Shown here one piece after another: positions 1 to 7,808 of a stretch of DNA of 64,000 bases (position 1 is the first letter of the stretch; the number at the start of each line of letters is the position of its first letter). This DNA is from Reyranella humidisoli (lineage in GTDB: Bacteria > Pseudomonadota > Alphaproteobacteria > Reyranellales > Reyranellaceae): positions 2,516,001 to 2,580,000 of the forward strand of contig NZ_JAHOPB010000001.1 of assembly GCF_019039055.1 (NCBI RefSeq), written 5' to 3'. The position numbers and the translations under genes are program-made. Under the pieces are notes generated by a model that had not been told where the DNA came from, did no database searches, and saw only the letters and a list, made by a program, of their open reading frames with translations.

Positions 1-2
1 TC

Positions 3-989
3 GGCACCGGCTGGCAGCCGCGAACGGTCCTGGTGGGAAACATGGACCCGGACACGCTCAACGGAATAAGGCAGAGCGCCATTCGCGCCGGCCTCGACGT
101 CGTCGGTGTTCTCGCGAAGCCTCTTTCCTTTTCCGCCCTTTCGGCGCGGCTGGCCGCGCTGGAGGCGCGCGACAAGGACAATACCAACGCCGATCTCGCC
201 GCGCGTGACCTCGCCCGCATTCCCGGCGAAGAGCTCGAGATTCACTATCAGCCCATCGTCTCGATACGCGATCGCGTGTTCTCGCGTGCCGAAGCACTTG
301 TGCGCTGGCGGCACCCCGAATACGGGCTGATCGGGCCGGAGGGGTTCATCGGTCTTGCCGAGCGCTCCGGCGCCATCATCCAGCTCACATGGGATGTGCT
401 GACGCGCACGGCCGAACAGCAGGCCGCCTGGAACGAGCAGGGGTTGCCCCTCGCGATTGCGGTGAACATATCCGCGCGCTTTCTCGGATCGATTCGGACG
501 GCGGACGAGATCCTGGCCCTGCTGCGGGAGAAGCGGATCGAACCGTCCACGCTGATCCTGGAGCTCACGGAGACCGAAAGGGCGCCCGACCCGGCGGTGG
601 CGCGCGCGCTCCTTGCGAGATTGCGCGAGGCCGGTGTCAGGATCTCGATGGACGACTATGGAGTGGGCTATTCCGATCTCGGCCGGCTCCAATATTATCC
701 ATTCAGCGACCTCAAGATGGATCGCGGACTGGTGGCCCGCCTGCCGGACGACCGGGAGGGCAGGGACATCGTCTCGATGCTGGTGTCGCTTGCGGCGCGC
801 GAGAAGGTCAGCCTGACCGGCGAGGGCATCGAGACCCAGCAACAGTGGGATGCGCTCGAGTCGCTCGGCTGCGATTTCGGCCAGGGCTTCCTGATCGCCC
901 GGCCGATGCCCGGCGAGCGCGTCACCGGCTGGATCTCCCGCATGGCAAAGGCTGGACGATACCGGCCACCCGGAAGCAGCCGCTCCTGA
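3..989 (+). CDS. EAL-domain cyclic-di-GMP phosphodiesterase with REC-like N-terminus, 5' partial
   Basis: The reading frame is open to the window edge, so the true start lies upstream; an internal GTG at 33 is not convincing. The first ~50 residues end in the VLAKPLSFSALSARL pattern typical of the last strand and helix of a response-regulator receiver domain, including the conserved Lys-Pro. The rest is an EAL domain: EALVRW at residues 97-102, then NIS, ELTE, MDDYGVGYS (usual DDFGTGYS), KMD, GEGIET (usual AEGVET) and QGFL. The metal- and substrate-binding acidic residues appear intact, so hydrolysis of c-di-GMP to pGpG is likely. Two GGDEF genes follow on the opposite strand, so this stretch holds both arms of c-di-GMP turnover. 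The EAL call is firm; the receiver part is inferred from its tail only. Confidence 0.9.
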   Translation, partial: GTGWQPRTVLVGNMDPDTLNGIRQSAIRAGLDVVGVLAKPLSFSALSARLAALEARDKDNTNADLAARDLARIPGEELEIHYQPIVSIRDRVFSRAEALVRWRHPEYGLIGPEGFIGLAERSGAIIQLTWDVLTRTAEQQAAWNEQGLPLAIAVNISARFLGSIRTADEILALLREKRIEPSTLILELTETERAPDPAVARALLARLREAGVRISMDDYGVGYSDLGRLQYYPFSDLKMDRGLVARLPDDREGRDIVSMLVSLAAREKVSLTGEGIETQQQWDALESLGCDFGQGFLIARPMPGERVTGWISRMAKAGRYRPPGSSRS

Positions 990-998
990 CCGGGCGCG

Positions 999-2171
999 TC
1001 ACGCGGCGGCGGCCGGAGGCTCCTCCGCGCTTTCTACCCGGTTGCGGCCGCGTTCCTTGGCCCGATAGAGCGCGGCGTCGGCCCGGCGCATCGCGTCCTG
1101 GAGGTCTGCCCGCAGCGTTGCCACGCCGATGCTGGCGGTGATTCGAAGGGCACGGCCGTCGACGTCGAGCGACAGGTCGGCGATGGCGGCGCGCAACCGT
1201 TCTGCGACCTGCAGCGCTTCCGGCTCGTCGACGTCCCGCAGCAGGGCGCAGAATTCCTCGCCCCCATAACGTGCGATCAGGTCGTCGGGACGAAGCTGCC
1301 GGCGCGCCAAACCGGCGAAGGCGACGAGCGCCTGATCGCCGCCTGCATGTCCGAAGGTCCTGTTCACGTTGGTGAAGTGGTCGAGGTCGATCATCAGTAC
1401 GCAGGCCCGCGCCATGCCGAGGGCGCCCCGGCTGGCCAGGCGTTCGGCTTCCTCGAGGAAGAAACGACGGTTCCGCAGATGCGTCAGCTCGTCGGTCGAG
1501 GCCAGCTTCTCGTAGTGATGCCTCAGGCGTTCGTTCGCCATCAGCAGGAAGCCGAGCGTCATTGCCACGACGCAGATCGTGTTGATGAACAGCGTGATGC
1601 CCTGGGTCGGGTCGTAGAAGGGCGTCGTATCGCCCTCGGGCGCGTCGCTCAGCAGCGAGAACACCACGCGCACGATCATGGAAAAGGCCATCAGCAGCAG
1701 CGCGATCGCCGTCGGCAGGCGGCTGCTCAGGGGCTCAGTGATCCTGGCCCGCAGGACCTCCCAGGCAGCCAGCGTGGACAGGATGGCGATCACGAGCGAA
1801 CAGAGGGCGACGCGCTTGTTCACGTCGATGCCGGCGAGGAGGGCGCCCGTGAAGATGACGACGAAAACAGTGGTCGGGACGACGGCAAACTTGATCCCGC
1901 GCTCGCCGCTGTTGAACCGCCGCACGCTCATCCAGACGGTGGAATAGCCCGCGACGATCAGCGAATTGGCCATGACGACCATGTAGAGGGGCGAGCTGTT
2001 CGTGCGCAGACTGAGTTCCAGCGACCCCATCGCCCCCAGCAGCAGGCTGGTGGCCCAACCGCGCAGGCCGAGGATGTCGCGGCTATGGAGCCACGAGAAG
2101 AAGCACAGACCGGCCATCGCGAAGGCGATCACGAAGTTCAGAAGATAGATCGTGAGGACGTCGATGGACAT
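999..2171 (-). CDS. Membrane-anchored GGDEF diguanylate cyclase
   Basis: A 390-residue protein. The first ~200 residues form about six hydrophobic segments separated by short loops, an integral membrane sensor without a recognisable ligand motif. A GGDEF domain follows, with GGEEF at residues 303-307. An inhibitory RxxD site (RPDD) sits five residues before it, so product feedback inhibition is likely. The enzyme should make c-di-GMP from two GTP at the inner membrane. Its 3' end converges on the EAL gene with only 9 bp between stops. A second GGDEF gene lies upstream on the same strand after a 96-bp gap, so co-transcription is possible. The start codon is the first ATG of the frame; no strong Shine-Dalgarno sequence was seen. 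Confidence 0.92.
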   Translation of the reverse strand: MSIDVLTIYLLNFVIAFAMAGLCFFSWLHSRDILGLRGWATSLLLGAMGSLELSLRTNSSPLYMVVMANSLIVAGYSTVWMSVRRFNSGERGIKFAVVPTTVFVVIFTGALLAGIDVNKRVALCSLVIAILSTLAAWEVLRARITEPLSSRLPTAIALLLMAFSMIVRVVFSLLSDAPEGDTTPFYDPTQGITLFINTICVVAMTLGFLLMANERLRHHYEKLASTDELTHLRNRRFFLEEAERLASRGALGMARACVLMIDLDHFTNVNRTFGHAGGDQALVAFAGLARRQLRPDDLIARYGGEEFCALLRDVDEPEALQVAERLRAAIADLSLDVDGRALRITASIGVATLRADLQDAMRRADAALYRAKERGRNRVESAEEPPAAAA

Positions 2172-2267
2172 CGACTGGATTCGCCTGACTGGTCGCTGCG
2201 GTGCCGGCGGAGTTTAGTCCGAACGTCGTCTCGACGGGCCGATTTTCTCGATCACCGGAAGCGAATT

Positions 2268-4172
2268 CTAGGCGCTTTCGGCACCCCGCCAGGCCACTAC
2301 CCGGCCCGACATGACGAAGCGGTCGCGGCCGGCGTGCTTGGCCGCATAGAGCGCCCGGTCGGCTGCCGCGACCAGCGATGGATGATTGTTCGCAGAATCG
2401 GCGCCCGGCCAGCCCGTGGCGCCACCGGCACTGAACGTCACCCGCTTCGTCGGCGGATTGAGCGCATGGGGCATGTTCAAGGCAACCAGGGACTCGCGCA
2501 GGCGGGCTGCCACGCTGGCGCAGCCCACTTCGTCGGTGTTCGGCAACAGCAACACGAATTCCTCGCCGCCGTAGCGCGCCGCGAGATCCGCTGGGCGCCG
2601 GGCCTCGGCCGAGATCGCCTTGGCCACGGCCTTGAGGCACGCATCTCCCGCCTGGTGGCCGTACTGATCGTTGAACTTCTTGAAATTGTCGACGTCCACC
2701 ATGAGCAGCGACAACGGGGTCTCGTCTCCCGCGGCGCGCCGCCACTCCTCCTGCAGCTTTTCGTCGAAATGGCGCCGGTTGGCGAGGCCCGTGAGGCCGT
2801 CCTGGCGGGCGAGCGTCGCGAGTTTGTCCTCGAGTCCCTTGCGTTCGGTCATGTCCCGGGAAATCGCCACGACGCCGCTGATCCTGCCGGTGGCGACGTC
2901 GCGCGTCGCGCGCAGGGCGCTCTCCAGCCAGATCTCGCCGCCGCTGCGATGCCGGGTGCGGTAGATGACCTTTGCTTCCTCGACCTCGCCTGCCTTGAGC
3001 TCCTCGACGGTTTTCTGCACGTGCGGCAGGTCCTCCGGATTGACGCCGGCCAGGGCGGGCGTTCCGCGGAGCTGCTCGGCGCTCCAGCCGACGATTCGAA
3101 GGCAGGCGGGAGATACGTAGAGGATGCGCTCGTCGAACGCGATGCGCATGACCATGTCACTCGATTCCTCGGCGAGCAGCCGGAAGTCGGCCTCCTTGGC
3201 CGCGAGGACCGTCGCGATGCGTTGCCGCTCCAGCAACTGGCGCACCAGATAGAAGCCGGCGCCGCCGATCAGGGAGATCAGCACAAGGACCAGCGCCATG
3301 CGGAACATCGCTTCGCGGCGCCACGGCGCCAGCACTTCGTCCCTCGCTTCGGTGGCCAAGATGATGATCGGGAACCGGTCGCTCATCTTGTAGAAGCTGA
3401 GGCGCCATGATTCGTCGAACGTCGACTGGAAGTAGTAGACGCTGGCCGTAGGCCGGCCGTGCATGTCCTTGATGAGGCCGGAATTCGACAGGTCGCGGCC
3501 GACCGACTTTTCGTTGTCGATGCTGCGCGCCAGCACGATGCCACTCTTTTCCAGCATCGTGACCACGCCCGAGGGGCCGAGGTCAAAGCGCTTGTAGAAG
3601 TCGGCGAAGTAGCTGGCGTCGATGGTGGCGAGCACGACGCCGGCAAAGGAACCGTCCGGATTGTTGAAGCGCCGCGATGCGGGAATGATCCATTGTCCGC
3701 CCGACCGGCTCCTGATCGGCCTGCCGATCAGCAGGCCCAGGTCGTTCGACGCCCGGTGCTGCTTGAAATATTCGCGATCGCTGTTGTTGAAGGCGTTCAG
3801 GTCGACGTTCTCCGAGGTCGCGAGCCATCGACCCTTGTCGTCATAGACGAAGAGGGCGCGGACACGACCCATCGCACCCTTGCGGAAATTGATGTCGCTC
3901 TGGAGCCGCGCGGTGGCGACCGGGCCGGTTCCCTCCGCTTCCAGCCGGTGGACGAGGCCCACGACTAGGCTGTCGGCCATCTCGAAGGAGTCCTCGGCGT
4001 GCTGGACCAGCGACTGGGCGAGATTGGTGACGTCGATCTCGGCGGCCTTCAGGGCATCGCGGCGCAGTCCCATCTCGCGAAGCGAACTGAAGAAGAGCAT
4101 CATGAAGCAGACGACTACGACGAGACCGGCCGCAAGGTAGACGGGCTGACGGAGGCGAAGGCCAAGAGTCAT
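2268..4172 (-). CDS. Sensor diguanylate cyclase (dCache/PDC - PAS - GGDEF)
   Basis: A 634-residue protein. One transmembrane helix lies near residues 10-30 and a second near 288-308, bracketing a ~250-residue periplasmic region of PDC/dCache type (phrases such as ATSENVDLNAFNNSDREYF and GRPIRSRSGGQWIIPASRR). A PAS domain with PAC segment (DMVMRIAFDERILYVSPAC to GVVAISRDMTERK) and a GGDEF domain follow, with GGEEF at 535-539. The RPAD inhibitory site is five residues upstream. It probably couples a small periplasmic ligand to c-di-GMP synthesis; the ligand cannot be read from the sequence. The neighbouring GGDEF and EAL genes suggest a small signalling cluster. The 175 bp upstream of its start contain no gene. 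Confidence 0.92.
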   Translation of the reverse strand: MTLGLRLRQPVYLAAGLVVVVCFMMLFFSSLREMGLRRDALKAAEIDVTNLAQSLVQHAEDSFEMADSLVVGLVHRLEAEGTGPVATARLQSDINFRKGAMGRVRALFVYDDKGRWLATSENVDLNAFNNSDREYFKQHRASNDLGLLIGRPIRSRSGGQWIIPASRRFNNPDGSFAGVVLATIDASYFADFYKRFDLGPSGVVTMLEKSGIVLARSIDNEKSVGRDLSNSGLIKDMHGRPTASVYYFQSTFDESWRLSFYKMSDRFPIIILATEARDEVLAPWRREAMFRMALVLVLISLIGGAGFYLVRQLLERQRIATVLAAKEADFRLLAEESSDMVMRIAFDERILYVSPACLRIVGWSAEQLRGTPALAGVNPEDLPHVQKTVEELKAGEVEEAKVIYRTRHRSGGEIWLESALRATRDVATGRISGVVAISRDMTERKGLEDKLATLARQDGLTGLANRRHFDEKLQEEWRRAAGDETPLSLLMVDVDNFKKFNDQYGHQAGDACLKAVAKAISAEARRPADLAARYGGEEFVLLLPNTDEVGCASVAARLRESLVALNMPHALNPPTKRVTFSAGGATGWPGADSANNHPSLVAAADRALYAAKHAGRDRFVMSGRVVAWRGAESA

Positions 4173-4347
4173 GGCCCGCAGCCATTGTCATGGATACGCC
4201 GGAAGGCCATTTCAGATGGTATCGCGCTGGAGAGCGCGGCCAGATCCATCGAAAACTCCCGGATGACAGGCGTCGAAGGCCCAGTCCGGGAATGATAGGC
4301 CATCTCCGGGGTCAAAAGAACTCGAATAGTCTCGGCGAATCGAGTCG

Positions 4348-5052
4348 CTAGACCATGATCACTTTGCCGGTGGGCAGGTCGTAGTAGGCGCCGACGACCT
4401 TGAGCTTACCTGCCGCGACCATGTCGCCGAGGATCGGCTTCTCGGTCTGCAGGCGGCGGACGTTGTGCTGGATGTTGGCGACCACGGCGCGCTGCCGCAG
4501 GTCGTCGCCCGGCGTCTTGAGGACCGGCTCGATCCCGGGCTTCATGGCGCGCACGAGGTCGGCGATGTGGCCCGGCAGGGTGTTCCCTTTCTGCAGCGCC
4601 TCGACCGTTGCGTTCACGGCGCCGCAGCTCGTGTGGCCGAGCACCATGATCACCTTCGTGCCGAGCACCGCGGCCCCGTATTCGAGGCTGCCGAGCCCGT
4701 CGGGCGTCACGAAGTTGCCGGCCACGCGCACGATGAAGAGTTCGCCCGCTGTCTGGTCGAACACCAGTTCAGGTGCCACCCGCGAATCGGCACAGCCGAG
4801 AATCGCGGCGAAGGGAGCCTGTCCAAGGGTACGCGCCGCTCGACCGGCGGAGAAGTCGCGCTCGGCCAACTTTCCGGAAGCATAGCGCGCATTGCCTTCC
4901 ATCAGGAGCGACAGCGCCGCATCGGGTGTCTCGACCGACCGCGACGGTTGCGCCATGGCCGCGCCCGTCGACAGGGCACCGACTGCGGCCGTGACCGCGA
5001 GACCGCCCGCGCCTGAAAACAGGCCGCGACGTGAAAGACAGACGTTGCACAT
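4348..5052 (-). CDS. Exported beta-class carbonic anhydrase
   Basis: A 234-residue protein with the beta-carbonic anhydrase zinc site: Cys87 and the Asp89/Arg91 pair in CADSR, then His140 and Cys143 in HTSCG. It should interconvert CO2 and bicarbonate. The N-terminus has a twin-arginine motif (SRRGLFSGAG, residues 7-16), a hydrophobic stretch and an AMAQ cleavage site near residue 35, so a Tat-exported periplasmic enzyme is predicted. Most bacterial beta enzymes are cytosolic, which makes the signal peptide worth noting. The start is supported by a GGGGAG sequence about nine bases upstream. No transporter or CO2-dependent enzyme lies alongside, so the physiological role is open. Confidence 0.93.
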   Translation of the reverse strand: MCNVCLSRRGLFSGAGGLAVTAAVGALSTGAAMAQPSRSVETPDAALSLLMEGNARYASGKLAERDFSAGRAARTLGQAPFAAILGCADSRVAPELVFDQTAGELFIVRVAGNFVTPDGLGSLEYGAAVLGTKVIMVLGHTSCGAVNATVEALQKGNTLPGHIADLVRAMKPGIEPVLKTPGDDLRQRAVVANIQHNVRRLQTEKPILGDMVAAGKLKVVGAYYDLPTGKVIMV

Positions 5053-5125
5053 GATGTTCTCTCCCCGAATCAGGCGGACAGCATAGTTGCAACGGAAGGG
5101 CGATCAAGGCGCGGCAGATGTGCGA

Positions 5126-6427
5126 TCACGCAGAGCCTTTTCCCGTGACCGGCAGGCCCGCCGGGCCCGCGCGCCGGCGCCCGGCCAGCTCTCGCGCCTC
5201 GTCGGCGCGACCGGCCGCGAGATACGCTTGCAGCAGGGTCGCTTCCACCAGATCGCCCTGCGCCCGGCTACCGCCGATGCGCTCGCGTTCCGGCAGGATC
5301 GCCTCGATGAGTTCGATCGCCGTTGCATGGTCGCCGCGCTGGTGGGCCGCGAAGGCCCGCGTAACAGTGGGGATCAGCGAGCCGGACGGGTAGCGGCCGG
5401 CGCTTGCCAGTTCCTCGATCGCCTTGACCCAGCCGTCGAGTGCGGCGTCGTCGCCAGTGGCCGCATAGGTCAGGCCGACATGCCAGTCGGCGAGGGACAT
5501 GCCCGGTCGCGGAAGTTTCTCGCGCGCATAGTCCTTGAGCTTTGCCCAGCGCGCGGGATCGCGCGGATGGCCCGCCAACTCCGAGCGCCACAGGAACGCC
5601 GCGGAATCCGAGAGCTTCTGATGAATGGCGCCGCGATGATCGTCGGCGCAGAAGGCGTCGTTGTAGAGGCGCAGCCCGCCTTCGAGGTTTCCGGCGTGCA
5701 GTTCGAACAGGCCGAGATGCCAGTTCAGGTGGCCGAACAATCCGCCGCCTCGATCGTAATCCGGCAGCCAGTCGCGCAGGAAGGCGATGCCTGCGTCCTG
5801 CTCGCCGGTTTCGTAGCAGAGATGGGCGAAGGCATGGGCGGCGTATGCATTGAGCCGGTATTTGGCCAGCGAGCGCTCTATCCCGGGGCGCGCCTCGTCG
5901 TGCCGGCCGATCTCCGACAGCGCCATCCCGTGATGGGCTTCGAACCACCAGTCCTCGCCATAGTGCGGGGCGAGCCCGTCCAGGAAGTCCATCAGGTCCT
6001 GCTCGCGGCCGGGCAGGCCCGACATCCCGATCAATCCGCCCTGGTTGGCGGCGAGACTCAACACCAGCGCGTCGCGCGGCCAAGTCTGCACGTGGGTACG
6101 GATCGCCGCCAGTGCCGCGACGGCCAGACCGGCGAACAGGCGGCGGAACACCTCGATGTGGCTCAACTCCCGCGCCGTACTTCCCTCGCCGAGGGAAGTT
6201 GCCGTGGCCAGGGACTCGCGCATCGCGTCGAGCTTGCCGGCAAGCTGCGCGGCGCGCGCCTTGCCGATATGGGCGAGGGCGAATGCGGGGTCGGCGGCGA
6301 TGGCCCGCTCGAAGGCATTGGCCGCGCCGGGATAGACGGTCAGCAGAAGATCGACGCCCTCGACATAGGCGTCGCGCGCAGTCGCGCTCGTGGTGGAGAG
6401 GGGAAGGCCGTAGCGGTCTGTCAGCAT
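5126..6427 (-). CDS. Tetratricopeptide repeat protein (TPR38-like)
   Basis: A 433-residue predicted soluble alpha-helical protein without signal peptide or membrane segment. Helical hairpins recur through the whole length (AIAADPAFALAHIGKARA, HHGMALSEIGRHDEARPGIE, HAFAHLCYETGEQDAGIAFL, HLGLFELHAGNLEGGLRLY). The order and conserved Trp/His positions resemble the TTC38-type TPR family found in many proteobacteria. No catalytic motif is visible, and members are generally taken as protein-interaction scaffolds of unknown role. It is transcribed divergently from the TctC-type gene at 6566, with 138 bp between. The N-terminus MLTDRYGLPLS is a normal family start. Family assignment is reasonable; function is unknown. 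Confidence 0.8.
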   Translation of the reverse strand: MLTDRYGLPLSTTSATARDAYVEGVDLLLTVYPGAANAFERAIAADPAFALAHIGKARAAQLAGKLDAMRESLATATSLGEGSTARELSHIEVFRRLFAGLAVAALAAIRTHVQTWPRDALVLSLAANQGGLIGMSGLPGREQDLMDFLDGLAPHYGEDWWFEAHHGMALSEIGRHDEARPGIERSLAKYRLNAYAAHAFAHLCYETGEQDAGIAFLRDWLPDYDRGGGLFGHLNWHLGLFELHAGNLEGGLRLYNDAFCADDHRGAIHQKLSDSAAFLWRSELAGHPRDPARWAKLKDYAREKLPRPGMSLADWHVGLTYAATGDDAALDGWVKAIEELASAGRYPSGSLIPTVTRAFAAHQRGDHATAIELIEAILPERERIGGSRAQGDLVEATLLQAYLAAGRADEARELAGRRRAGPAGLPVTGKGSA

Positions 6428-6565
6428 GTCGTCACCGGAACCGAATTGCGCGCATCGAGATCCCGACTGTCACTCTCGCACGCGACGACGGCAAGACTGC
6501 ATTGACGCTCACATGCGCAGTGCGGACACTCCTCGCCAAGCAAACAAAGAAAGAGGAGGAACTTC

Positions 6566-7540
6566 ATGAAGATCACGCGCCGCACGGCGATAGGCTCGCT
6601 CGTGGCGACGGTCGCGGGCACCGTCCCGGCCTTCGCACAGGCCTTCCCGAACAAGCCGGTGAAGATCGTCGTCGGTTTCGCGGCCGGCGGCGGTACCGAT
6701 TTCGTCGCGCGCATCCTGGCCGATGCCTTGAAGGATCGCTGGGGCCAGTCCGTGATGGTCGAGAGCCGCACCGGTGCGAGCGGCATGCTGGCCGCGGAGC
6801 AGGTGGTGAGGTCGGCGCCCGACGGTTACACGCTGCTCGTCTCGCCGCAGACCTCGATCGCGGTGGCGCCGCAGATCTTCGCCAAGTCGCCCTACGATCC
6901 GCTCAAGGACCTGACGCCGATCACCATCCTCACCGCGACGCCGATGCTGCTGGTCGCGCACCCGTCCTTCCCGGCGTCGACCTTCGCCGAATTCCTGGCC
7001 TATGTGCGGGCCAATCCGGGCAAGGTCACCTTCGCCTCGGGCGGCATCGGCTCCTCGCCTCACATGACGTCCGAACTGCTCAACATGCAGCTCGGCCTCA
7101 AGGCCGTGCATGTGCCCTATCGCGGCGAGCAACCGGCGCTGGCCGACGTGATGGGCAACCAGGTCGGTGTGCTCTTCGCCAACATTCCGTCGGGCATGCC
7201 CTACGTCCAGGCGGGTAAGCTGAAGGCGCTCGTAACGACCGGGCAGACTCGCTCACCGCTCGCGCCGGATGTTCCCACGATTGTCGAATCCGGTGCCGGC
7301 GATATCGTGACCGCGACCTGGAACGGACTCTACGGTCCCGCCGGCATGGCGCCGGAGCTGGTGCAGAAGATCTACACCGACGTCAAGGACGTGCTGGGCC
7401 AGGGCGCGGTGCGCGAACGCCTGATCGCCTCGGGCAGCGACATGGTCCTGAACACGCCGCAGCGCTTCCAGGAGTACCTGAAGGCCGAGGTGACTCGCTG
7501 GGGCAAAGTCATCAAGGCCGCCGACATCCGCGCGGAGTGA
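6566..7540 (+). CDS. TctC/Bug-family periplasmic solute-binding protein
   Basis: A 324-residue protein typical of the Bug (TctC) binding proteins of tripartite tricarboxylate transporters, which capture small carboxylates in the periplasm. Residues 1-25 are an export signal with twin arginines (ITRRTAIGSLVATVAG) and AFAQ cleavage. The mature part begins with the family hallmark FPNKPVKIVVGFAAGGGTD, then ENRTGASG-like and PDGYTLL motifs. A strong AGGAGG Shine-Dalgarno lies about seven bases before the ATG. No TctA or TctB membrane subunits are nearby, so it is an orphan, as is common where Bug genes have multiplied. The ligand cannot be inferred. Confidence 0.93.
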   Translation: MKITRRTAIGSLVATVAGTVPAFAQAFPNKPVKIVVGFAAGGGTDFVARILADALKDRWGQSVMVESRTGASGMLAAEQVVRSAPDGYTLLVSPQTSIAVAPQIFAKSPYDPLKDLTPITILTATPMLLVAHPSFPASTFAEFLAYVRANPGKVTFASGGIGSSPHMTSELLNMQLGLKAVHVPYRGEQPALADVMGNQVGVLFANIPSGMPYVQAGKLKALVTTGQTRSPLAPDVPTIVESGAGDIVTATWNGLYGPAGMAPELVQKIYTDVKDVLGQGAVRERLIASGSDMVLNTPQRFQEYLKAEVTRWGKVIKAADIRAE

Positions 7541-7808
7541 TGGTGCCGGGCGTGATGGCCTTGTCGATAGTCCCTTCAGAGGCGTGTCAACTCGCGGCAG
7601 TGACCCTGGGAAGCCACCGCGCCAGCGGTTGGCTAACGCGGAAATGAGCGTCAGTATGTGTATTCATGATCTGCACGACGCGATGCCGTACAGCTTCGAG
7701 GGCATTCCGTGACGCTCCCTGGGCGCCATTGGATTTCCTCTCATTGCGCTATGGGAGGATAGTCCATTGCTCGATCACGAGCCTGGTCACTTCTTTCTGT
7801 AGATTCGT

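Noticed and set aside
1347-3410. 687-codon + strand frame
   Set aside because: It is the antisense of the two GGDEF genes, His/Gln/Arg-rich with no domain, and crosses both gene boundaries.
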